Source: an uncultured Blautia sp.
GTDB lineage: Bacteria > Bacillota > Clostridia > Lachnospirales > Lachnospiraceae
Direction of reading: 5' to 3'
Assembly: GCA_946538475.1 (NCBI GenBank)
Contig: CAMNGN010000054.1
Span: 1 to 12,029, forward strand
DNA length: 12,029 nucleotides
Shown here: positions 7,125-12,029 of the stretch, piece after piece
Numbering within the stretch: the first letter of the stretch is position 1
Layout: each line of letters opens with the position of its first letter
The notes under the pieces: generated by a model
The model's input: only the letters and a program-made list of their open reading frames with translations
Told to the model about the DNA's origin: nothing
Databases searched by the model: none
Position numbers and translations under genes: made by a program

Positions 7125-7466
7125 TCAATGAAAAGCGTACCGGAGCGGAGTCGATGTTTTGTTCTTTTTTGCTGATTTATCGGTGGCGCCTGAGAAGGTA
7201 ATTGTCAAATAAAAATGAAAGACCTCCCGGTCTTCGTATGCCAGGAGGTCTTCCATGGACACCCGCAGCAGCCTGGCCAGGGCAAGCAGGTTATCCACCG
7301 TTGGCAGGCACTCTCCGTGCTGCCATTTATATATGGCCTGCGGGTACTCAAACCCGAAGTAGGTTTGAAGATCCCGCACGGTCATGCCGGCTTTGCGGCG
7401 CTGCCGCTCGATGCGGCGGCCGGTCTCAGCCAGGTCGATGACCGGAAATGCAGTCTGTGCATTCAT
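7125..7466 (-). CDS. XRE-family helix-turn-helix regulator
   Basis: A 113-residue protein with a Cro/C1-type helix-turn-helix at about 16-76: TGRRIERQRRKAGMTVRDLQ, then FGFEYPQAIYKWQHGECLPTVDNLLALARLL. This version (FGF.-PQAIYKWQ.GE.LPTVDNL) is common as short single-domain regulators in gut clostridia. Residues 77-113 have no recognisable domain and end basic. The start at 7466 follows AAGGAGAG at 7 bases. The gene is directly upstream of the secreted caspase-like protease and probably shares its transcript, so local control of that gene or autoregulation is plausible but unproven. A terminator-shaped hairpin lies inside its 3' coding part (7219-7252); the tail beyond it may have been acquired by read-through. 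Confidence 0.85.
   Translation of the reverse strand: MNAQTAFPVIDLAETGRRIERQRRKAGMTVRDLQTYFGFEYPQAIYKWQHGECLPTVDNLLALARLLRVSMEDLLAYEDREVFHFYLTITFSGATDKSAKKNKTSTPLRYAFH
7206..7252 (-). terminator. Terminator-like hairpin inside the XRE gene, upstream of the caspase-like gene
   Basis: On the minus strand AAGACCTCCTGG (7252-7241) pairs with CCGGGAGGTCTT (7230-7219), 12 pairs with one G-T wobble and a 10-base loop, followed by the U-rich TTCATTTTTATTTG. It lies within codons of the XRE gene, so it could act as an attenuator before the protease gene or be a relic. Prediction from sequence only. Confidence 0.5.
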
Positions 7467-7540
7467 CAGAACACTCTCCTTCCCGGGGCTTCCCTCATTT
7501 TATGTGGCCGTCAGTACACTACGGTTTAATCATAGACATT

Positions 7541-7569
7541 AGTATATCATATGGAAATGTAATTTTGTA
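7541..7569 (-). promoter_or_regulatory. Candidate promoter for the XRE/caspase-like unit
   Basis: TACAAA (7569-7564), 17 bases, then TATACT (7546-7541) on the minus strand. The -10 is good (5 of 6) and the -35 poor (3 of 6), as can occur at regulated promoters. It sits about 75 bases before the XRE start and downstream of element 3. Confidence 0.4.
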
Positions 7570-7597
7570 CCCCACGTTTAGTTTTTCCCAAAAAATA

Positions 7598-7650
7598 AGA
7601 CACGGTGACAGGTTCCCTGACTCAGAGTCGAGGAACCTGTCACCGTGTCT
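7598..7650 (-). terminator. Palindromic repeat element 3, probable terminator of preA
   Basis: Perfect 19-base arms AGACACGGTGACAGGTTCC (7598-7616) and its complement (7632-7650), with a further GACTC/GAGTC pairing inside the loop (7619-7629). It begins 7 bases after the preA stop, and the minus strand continues TATTTTTTGGG, a U-rich tail. It therefore has the form of a Rho-independent terminator while carrying the GGTGACAGGTTC...TGACTC core shared with element 4. Confidence 0.75.
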
Positions 7651-7657
7651 CAGGATA

Positions 7658-9163
7658 TCATCCTCTGTGAATACGTTTTCTCATAGAAACGATCGCCCGC
7701 TGCGGACACACCAGCATACACAGATGGCAGCCCACACACTTCTTTCCGTCCAACACAGGCCTGCGGTTTGAATTCAGCGTTATCGCCTGATGTCCTCCGT
7801 CCATACAGGAGATCGCGCAGCGACCGCACCCGATACATTTCCCGGGAAGAAATCTGGGGAAGAGAATGCTGTCTCTCTCCAGAACATCGGTTGTTGAGCT
7901 CAGGCTGTCAAGGCCGAGCCCGATGGCTTCTTTCACACTGTCGAAGCCCTTCTCCGCAAGGTACAGATTCAAACCGCTTTTCAGATCATCGATAATCCGA
8001 TATCCGTACTGCATAACAGCAGTCGTAATCTGAATCGAACCACCGCCCAGCAAAATGAATTCCAGCGCATCCTTCCAGGTTTCCACCCCGCCCATCGCGG
8101 ACAGGTGCTTCCCTTCCAATGCCTTATTCTGCCCCAGCTCTGCGATAAAGCGAAGCGCTATCGGCTTTACCGCATTCCCGCTGTAACCGCCGACGGCAGA
8201 TGTCCCTCGTACCGCAGGTGCAGAAACATATGTGTGCATATTCACATTCGTCACTGATTTTATGGTATTGATCGCCGCGATTCCATCCGCGCCGCCACGA
8301 ACCGCGGCTTCTGCTGCCGGGCTCATATTCATCACATTCGGCGTCAGTTTGGCCAGCACAGGGATATGACAGGCCCTCTTTGCAGATGCGGTGAAACGCT
8401 CTACAAGCTCCGGAATCTGCCCGATGTCGGAACCAAGCCCGCCTTCTGCCATGTTCGGGCAGGAAAAATTGAGTTCCACGGCATCCGCGCCGTTTTCTTC
8501 ACAAAGTGCGGCCAGCTCTCCCCATTCTTCTTCATATTGCCCCATAATGGAAGCAAGAATAAATTTCGACGGGTAGTTTGCTTTCAGGCGGCGGAAAATC
8601 TCCATATTTTCCTTGACACTGTGGTCCGAAAGCTGCTCAATGTTTTTGAACCCGATCATACATCCGCCTTCACCTGTGATCGCGGAAAAGCGCGGGGAGG
8701 CTTCGTGTATATCCAGGGAACAGATGGTTTTAAAACATGCTCCCGCCCAGCCGGCTTCGAACGCACGGGCACACATATCATAGGTGCTTGCTACAACAGA
8801 CGAGGACAGAAGGAAGGGATTTTCGAGCGGAATACCGCTAAGATCACATTGAAGTCGTTTTTCATCTTCCGGCAGATTCGTTTCTGCTTCCGGCTTCACC
8901 TGATTGTAGAGTGCTGTGATCAGTTCCCTGATCTTCACTTCTCCCGGGCGTACGCAAGTATCTTCACACATTCCTGCGCATGCTTCACAAGGACTCTTTG
9001 CGGGAAGCTGAAGTGCCGCCCCCTGTTCATTATTAAACCAGATACTACGGAGCAGCCCTGAAGGATTCATTCCGGCAGGACAGGCAGCATCACATGGAGC
9101 GTTGTGACAAAGGGTGCATCTGACCATATCTGCCCTTCTTATAATAGGATCATTTTGAATCAT
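7658..9163 (-). CDS. preA: PreA-type dihydropyrimidine dehydrogenase subunit with extra N-terminal Fe-S domain
   Basis: A 501-residue iron-sulfur flavoprotein. PreA reduces uracil and thymine to dihydropyrimidines, or the reverse, on an FMN TIM barrel, taking electrons through two C-terminal [4Fe-4S] clusters. Residues 105-430 are the barrel: KNIEQL (N174), LNFSCPNM (N232, C235), LTPNV and NTIKS (N299, T300) match the pyrimidine-contacting Asn/Thr and active-site Cys of mammalian DPD. C443-x2-C446-x2-C449-x3-C453 and C476-x2-C479-x2-C482-x3-C486 bind two clusters. Unlike the short E. coli PreA, residues 16-70 carry CTLCHNAPCDAAC (16, 19, 24, 28) and C59, C62, C66, C70, which resemble the N-terminal Fe-S helical domain of PreT/GltD/DPYD. 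No FAD/NAD(P)H PreT subunit is adjacent. The start has AGGAGGA at 8 bases. It follows the ACT gene by 57 bases. Confidence 0.88.
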   Translation of the reverse strand: MIQNDPIIRRADMVRCTLCHNAPCDAACPAGMNPSGLLRSIWFNNEQGAALQLPAKSPCEACAGMCEDTCVRPGEVKIRELITALYNQVKPEAETNLPEDEKRLQCDLSGIPLENPFLLSSSVVASTYDMCARAFEAGWAGACFKTICSLDIHEASPRFSAITGEGGCMIGFKNIEQLSDHSVKENMEIFRRLKANYPSKFILASIMGQYEEEWGELAALCEENGADAVELNFSCPNMAEGGLGSDIGQIPELVERFTASAKRACHIPVLAKLTPNVMNMSPAAEAAVRGGADGIAAINTIKSVTNVNMHTYVSAPAVRGTSAVGGYSGNAVKPIALRFIAELGQNKALEGKHLSAMGGVETWKDALEFILLGGGSIQITTAVMQYGYRIIDDLKSGLNLYLAEKGFDSVKEAIGLGLDSLSSTTDVLERDSILFPRFLPGKCIGCGRCAISCMDGGHQAITLNSNRRPVLDGKKCVGCHLCMLVCPQRAIVSMRKRIHRG

Positions 9164-9220
9164 AAGCGTAATCCTCCTATAACGGCGTCATAATAGAATC
9201 AGAATGGGTCCATAATCATC

Positions 9221-9586
9221 TTATACTATCGTATATCCCGTTTCTGCCAGAACCATCAGTGCGCGCTCAAAGTTCTCTGCCTTCACAAGAACATAATCTG
9301 TGTTGAAAGTAGATACCGCAAAAATCCCGATTTTGTTTTCAGCAAGAACAGAAGTCAATTCTGAAAGTATCCCGATCAATGAAAAATCAAGTATCCCCTC
9401 GATCCGAAACGCACGCCAGCCATCATCCCGGTCTGTTGTATTCGCAGGTGTGTCCTCCGTTCTGCAAACTACGGAGATTTCTTCATCGGTCTTTCCGATA
9501 AAGAAAAACTCATTATTCAGGTCGATCTCCCTGATACCCGGCACTTTACATACCGTCAGGTCATATGGCAGCCTCTTCAGTTTCAT
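9221..9586 (-). CDS. ACT-domain protein
   Basis: A 121-residue protein of the clostridial ACT-domain type (CASTOR/ACT_7-like): MKLKRLPYDLTVCKVPG at the start, FFFIGKTDEEISVVC (28-42), ERDDGW-like RDDGWRAFRIEG, then DFSLIGILSELTSVLAENKIGIFAVSTFNTDYVLVK, the characteristic ACT ligand-binding segment. ACT domains usually bind amino acids or other small ligands and regulate a partner; this one stands alone, so the ligand and partner are unknown. The start at 9586 was chosen because GGGGGG lies 9 bases upstream and family members begin near MKLK; an ATG at 9619 adds 11 residues without a good site. It lies 57 bases before preA, suggesting co-expression. Confidence 0.85.
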   Translation of the reverse strand: MKLKRLPYDLTVCKVPGIREIDLNNEFFFIGKTDEEISVVCRTEDTPANTTDRDDGWRAFRIEGILDFSLIGILSELTSVLAENKIGIFAVSTFNTDYVLVKAENFERALMVLAETGYTIV

Positions 9587-9649
9587 TTTTATAATCCCCC
9601 CATCAGTACAGGTGTTCATTCCAGATATGGGTCCGCAAATCCCCTGAAC

Positions 9650-9958
9650 TCATACAGATTTTCCAGCTGATAAGTATGAATGGTGGAATGCACGGAATAT
9701 AAGTGTAACGATCACACCGTTTTGTTCGGCAGGGCTGCCATCGATTGCAAGCTCGAAGGCTCCCTCTTCTGCTCCCATGCTTCCGGTTAAAATATCTTCT
9801 ATTACGCCGACAAGATCAGATTGATCCTGTGTACCATCCTCTCCTGCCTCTGTTTTTGAAATCACTACGTCTCCACAATAGCTGAACGTATCCTCTTCCA
9901 TTTCAACATTTCCGGAGAGTACAGCTTCTTTAAGTCCTCTGCAATACTCATTTGTCAT
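9650..9958 (-). CDS. Hypothetical 102-residue protein, possibly a gene remnant
   Basis: Not recognised. The reading frame has codon use like its neighbours and a protein-like profile: an acidic first half (MTNEYCRGLKEAVLSG..., EDTFSYCGDVV) and a hydrophobic strand, GVIVTLIFRAF, near the end. There is no signal peptide or membrane helix. The frame is blocked by a TAA two codons before the ATG at 9958. That ATG lies only about 12 bases past the terminator of the upstream gene, with no Shine-Dalgarno and no room for a promoter. It may therefore be the truncated 3' part of a longer gene, or be translated weakly by read-through. It ends 63 bases before the ACT gene. Existence as an expressed gene is uncertain. 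Confidence 0.42.
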   Translation of the reverse strand: MTNEYCRGLKEAVLSGNVEMEEDTFSYCGDVVISKTEAGEDGTQDQSDLVGVIEDILTGSMGAEEGAFELAIDGSPAEQNGVIVTLIFRAFHHSYLSAGKSV

Positions 9959-9970
9959 TGATTATTCGTA

Positions 9971-9998
9971 AAACGCGGGGAGGTATCTCCCCGCGTTT
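9971..9998 (-). terminator. Rho-independent terminator of the WG-repeat gene
   Basis: Perfect 12-base stem AAACGCGGGGAG / CTCCCCGCGTTT with a 4-base loop (9983-9986), then TTTTACGAATAAT on the minus strand. It begins 13 bases after the stop of the secreted WG-like protein. The stem is flanked by A and T runs, so it could work in both directions. Confidence 0.85.
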
Positions 9999-10011
9999 CA
10001 CGCTATTAAAC

Positions 10012-11433
10012 TTATGCGGACTGACCTTTCATTCCTTCACCCAGTTCTACATGGAAAGCTTCCCACGTGCGTGTTCCTGTAGAATCCTCTTTAGCGGCCA
10101 GAATGTACTCTCCGGCTTTCTCGATCCGGGCATATTCTGCGGGAAGAAGCTCTTCTCCCGTAAACAGATCATACAGAGAATAGTATGTTCCGGAGGAAGA
10201 ATTCTGTCTGATGACAGCCAGGCCCGGTGCCACGCCATCAGCCTCTTCTGCCGGAATATCCGGTGTTTCGCCTGTGTTAAGAACCACACATTTGTCGTCT
10301 TTTCCGAAGATGAGATTGGAACTGTCGATCTGCTGAAGATCTGCATAATAATTGTCCGGTGTCACAACGATATAATTCTCGGAATCCTCAACGGAAATAT
10401 AGCTGTATCCTCCGACTACATTGCTTAAATAGCCGGCGTTCTCTGAAATTGTGCTTCCATCCTTAGAGATGGCTATTATCTCATCGTAATCTCCGGTCTT
10501 GCTGACCAAAAAGGCATTCGGCGCAGAGTCATGAACTATCCCAAATGTATCCTCCATGAGACGGTTTCCTTCTTTATCGATAAGATGATATGGTGTGTCT
10601 CCTTCGGCGTCATAGATCTTATAAATATCTGCTGATTCAACTGCATCGCTTATGCTGCTGTCAGAGGTGAAGAGTTCTTTTCCTTCTCCGTCAACGATGT
10701 AATACTTGCCTCCGGAAGACACGACCAACGTGTCAACTGTATTACCGACGATCGTGCCGGATGTCTCCCATACCTGATTGCCTTCCGAATCATACATGGT
10801 CGTAATATTGTCGTGCTCAATGGCAAAAGATTCACCAAGGTCATAGAAACCGTTTCGATTTGAACGGTCAAGCTCTACTCCCTCTACAAAAGCTTTGTTC
10901 TGTGTATCAAACACACGCGCGTAACCTTTGTACAGTATATCATCCTCTCCCGCAGAAAAGGAGATCATATCCTCTGTAAAGTAGATTATGGCTTCTTCTT
11001 CAGAATCCGTCTGCTCCGTCGTGTAGATCACCTCGAGGAACCTGGCGTCTCCGTTTTCTCTGTTTTTGGGAAGAGAGATGGAAGCCGCCTCGCACGGGAA
11101 CAGTTCTTCTCCCTTTGAAGTGTACAGACCTGTTTTGTTTACGTTATCCTCTTCAAGAGGCAGCTGAACTTCATACATATCACTGCCAAGATATTCCAGG
11201 TTACCGATTTCCGGAACGATCGTCTCGCCCATAGGTGACGCAAAGTTATAGTGCTCCGTCCCTTCTGTAAGAACAGCGTCTCTCATAAATGTTAACCATG
11301 ACTCCTCTTTGAAAGAGCCTTCCGAAGTGAGAGTATACTTTAGCAACGCTTCCGGGTCCTGAGCCGCCGAAACAGGCAAAGCGGAAGCGATGACGGCGAG
11401 TGTAAGCAATCCGGCCAATGTGTGTTTTTTCAT
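10012..11433 (-). CDS. Secreted protein with WG-like repeats
   Basis: A 473-residue exported protein of unknown function. Residues 1-23 are a signal peptide (MKKH, hydrophobic core, SALPVSA before AQ); there is no lipobox Cys, LPxTG or transmembrane anchor, so it is predicted free or loosely surface-bound. The rest is a series of degenerate beta units with the form G-x-Y-x-x-x-D-x-x-G-x-x-L: TGLYTSKGEELFP (101-113), TTMYDSEGNQVWE (211-223), GKYYIVDGEGKELF (242-255), PYHLIDKEGNRLME (281-294), YYSLYDLFTGEELLPAEY (417-434). This pattern fits the WG repeat family (beta-rich, ligand or surface roles inferred). The protein is markedly acidic. The start at 11433 follows AAAGGAGC; the frame from 11469 adds 12 residues that disturb the signal peptide. 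It has its own promoter (11551-11579) and terminator (9971-9998), so it looks monocistronic. Confidence 0.82.
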   Translation of the reverse strand: MKKHTLAGLLTLAVIASALPVSAAQDPEALLKYTLTSEGSFKEESWLTFMRDAVLTEGTEHYNFASPMGETIVPEIGNLEYLGSDMYEVQLPLEEDNVNKTGLYTSKGEELFPCEAASISLPKNRENGDARFLEVIYTTEQTDSEEEAIIYFTEDMISFSAGEDDILYKGYARVFDTQNKAFVEGVELDRSNRNGFYDLGESFAIEHDNITTMYDSEGNQVWETSGTIVGNTVDTLVVSSGGKYYIVDGEGKELFTSDSSISDAVESADIYKIYDAEGDTPYHLIDKEGNRLMEDTFGIVHDSAPNAFLVSKTGDYDEIIAISKDGSTISENAGYLSNVVGGYSYISVEDSENYIVVTPDNYYADLQQIDSSNLIFGKDDKCVVLNTGETPDIPAEEADGVAPGLAVIRQNSSSGTYYSLYDLFTGEELLPAEYARIEKAGEYILAAKEDSTGTRTWEAFHVELGEGMKGQSA

Positions 11434-11457
11434 AAGAAGCTCCTTTCTTTTGAGTGG

Positions 11458-11482
11458 TACGTAGTGCAATATTCACTACGTA
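11458..11482. promoter_or_regulatory. Inverted repeat in the leader of the WG-repeat gene
   Basis: Perfect 9-base arms TACGTAGTG (11458-11466) and CACTACGTA (11474-11482) around the 7-base CAATATT. It lies between the predicted promoter and the Shine-Dalgarno, about 25 bases from the start codon. It could be an operator or a leader hairpin; no regulator binding it is known from the window. Confidence 0.55.
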
Positions 11483-11550
11483 TTTTGAGGTATACACGTT
11501 TTTGAGATACATAACACACAAATATTATGTGTACTCACTTTATCTTTTAA

Positions 11551-11579
11551 AGTATAACGCACATATTAGTATGGGTCAA
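11551..11579 (-). promoter_or_regulatory. Sigma-A promoter of the WG-repeat gene, with -35 in a repeat remnant
   Basis: TTGACC (11579-11574), 17 bases, TATACT (11556-11551) on the minus strand: 5 of 6 in each hexamer with ideal spacing, the best promoter in the window. The -35 lies within the half-copy of the element 1 arm at 11572-11591. The predicted leader is about 110 bases and contains two small inverted repeats, at 11458-11482 and 11516-11532 (ACACA/TGTGT). Confidence 0.65.
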
Positions 11580-11591
11580 TGGGAACGTATC
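11572..11591. repeat. Solo degenerate half-copy of the element 1 arm
   Basis: TGGGTCAATGGGAACGTATC matches the first 20 bases of the element 1 arm at 17 positions. No opposing arm follows; instead element 4 begins 14 bases later. It appears to be a truncated or decayed repeat. Confidence 0.65.
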
Positions 11592-11605
11592 GAGGCCACT
11601 GAAAA

Positions 11606-11679
11606 AGTGACGGGGACAGGTTCCCTGACTCATCCTGCGGTAAACCGCGGGCTGAGTCAGGGAACCTGTCCCCGTCACT
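11606..11679. repeat. Palindromic repeat element 4 (REP-like), possible terminator
   Basis: Perfect 27-base arms (11606-11632, 11653-11679) beginning AGTGACGGGGACAGG and ending CCTGACTCA. An inner stem CCTGCGG/CCGCGGG (one G-U pair) closes a TAAA loop. On the minus strand the stem ends GTCACTTTTTC, so termination of the gene to its right is possible. It stands 131 bases after that gene's stop. The core matches element 3, and more loosely elements 1 and 2. Confidence 0.88.
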
Positions 11680-11810
11680 CACTTTTCCATTATCTCATAT
11701 CGTTTAAAATCCAATTCTGATCTGAAAGTCTCTCTCAGGCCGCCTGTTCTGAGCGCTCTCTTCCCGAGACCTCACCTCGCCGACCGCAGTAAAGAAAAAT
11801 CCGGGGTAGA
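11680..11810. other. Gene-free spacer between element 4 and the partial glycosyl hydrolase-like gene
   Basis: This is part of the 377-base gene-free stretch 11434-11810, whose remainder is listed as promoter, inverted repeats and element 4. In these 131 bases I see no start codon with a ribosome-binding site, no clear hairpin and no promoter with two good hexamers. It may be the untranslated tail of the upstream gene or decayed sequence. Confidence 0.5.
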
Positions 11811-12029
11811 TCACCAAATCTCCCCCGCCCCCGAAAGAAAATTATTGAGCTCTTCTGCAATCACCGGTTCGTAAAACGAAGAGGCAGTGTAAAGCACATA
11901 TCCGTCGCACCCCATCTCCATAGCCTCCAGGACCTGATCGCGAATATTTGTGCTCCCCTGTCTCCACCCGACATCGGAGCTGTTCTCACTACCGGAGCGA
12001 TACAGGGCAAGGCCGGCATATACTTTGGC
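11811..12029 (-). CDS. C-terminal end of a glycosyl hydrolase-like (GHL10/DUF187-type) protein, partial
   Basis: The last 72 codons of a gene whose 5' part is outside the window; the frame is open to base 12029 and stops with TGA at 11811. The peptide reads AKVYAGLALYRSGS..., then GWRQGSTNIRDQVLEAMEMG, CDGYVLYTASSFY, and ends SGAGEIW. A strand of the form (L/V)YxGLAxY(K/R)xGS, then a helix with W and a Q-x-x pattern, then a final GYVLY(T/S) strand resembles the end of the TIM-barrel GHL10/DUF187 family of putative surface glycosidases. With only 72 residues this is a modest-confidence family call. No catalytic residues can be judged. The gene is on the same strand as its neighbours but is separated from them by element 4. 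Confidence 0.6.
   Translation of the reverse strand, partial: AKVYAGLALYRSGSENSSDVGWRQGSTNIRDQVLEAMEMGCDGYVLYTASSFYEPVIAEELNNFLSGAGEIW

Noticed and set aside
7090..7128. Start of the caspase-like protein at 7128
   Set aside because: It adds an Arg-rich 13-residue leader and lacks a good ribosome-binding site; 7089 gives a normal signal peptide.
9195..9215. AGAATGGGTC near 9200 as another repeat half-copy
   Set aside because: It shares ten bases with the flank of element 1, but the core GGGGAC-GTTC is absent, so chance is the simpler explanation.
1465..11679. CRISPR array
   Set aside because: The repeats are palindromes kilobases apart between genes, not short direct repeats with regular spacers, and there are no cas genes.
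11454..11720. Plus-strand frame of 88 codons upstream of the WG-repeat gene
   Set aside because: It is read through a promoter, a half repeat and element 4; the peptide has no recognisable features.

Overview
The window looks like a chromosomal segment of an anaerobic gut-type Firmicute, most likely a clostridium of the Lachnospiraceae kind. This is an inference from strong GGAGG ribosome-binding sites, iron-sulfur-rich anaerobic redox proteins, short XRE regulators of a type common in gut clostridia, and secreted proteins with Gram-positive signal peptides. All eleven protein genes I can support lie on the minus strand, so the window reads from high to low coordinates. I see no rRNA, tRNA, CRISPR array, insertion sequence or phage gene.

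Layout in transcription order. (1) 12029-11811: the C-terminal end of a probable glycosyl-hydrolase-like (GHL10/DUF187-type) protein cut by the window edge. (2) 11810-11434: a gene-free stretch holding a large palindromic repeat (element 4), half a copy of a second repeat type, a good sigma-A promoter and two small inverted repeats. (3) 11433-10012: a secreted protein with WG-like repeats, closed by a clean terminator. (4) 9958-7658: a 102-residue orphan, an ACT-domain protein and a PreA-type dihydropyrimidine dehydrogenase subunit, closed by element 3. (5) 7466-5539: an XRE regulator followed by a secreted caspase-like (C14) protease with fibronectin-like domains, ending at element 2. (6) 5341-1545: a 931-residue iron-sulfur/FAD/NAD(P)H oxidoreductase, the nickel-insertion protein HypA and an uncharacterised 194-residue protein, ending at element 1. 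(7) 1382 to the left edge: a nitroreductase and a fused NifX-domain/SlyD-type FKBP protein that runs off the window.

Two themes stand out. First, HypA and a SlyD-type FKBP sit in neighbouring transcription units with a large Fe-S oxidoreductase. In enteric bacteria HypA and SlyD cooperate in nickel delivery to hydrogenase. Here the FKBP is fused to a NifX-type metallocluster domain through a His/Cys-rich linker, which suggests a metallocentre-assembly or metal-handling neighbourhood whose client is not in the window. Second, at least four long near-perfect palindromes share a core (GGGGAC-x-GTTC...TGACYC). Three begin 2 to 10 bases after a stop codon. In two places the outer end of a repeat arm (TTGACC) stands at the right distance from a -10 box to act as the -35 of the next gene, so the repeats may have been recruited as terminators and promoters.
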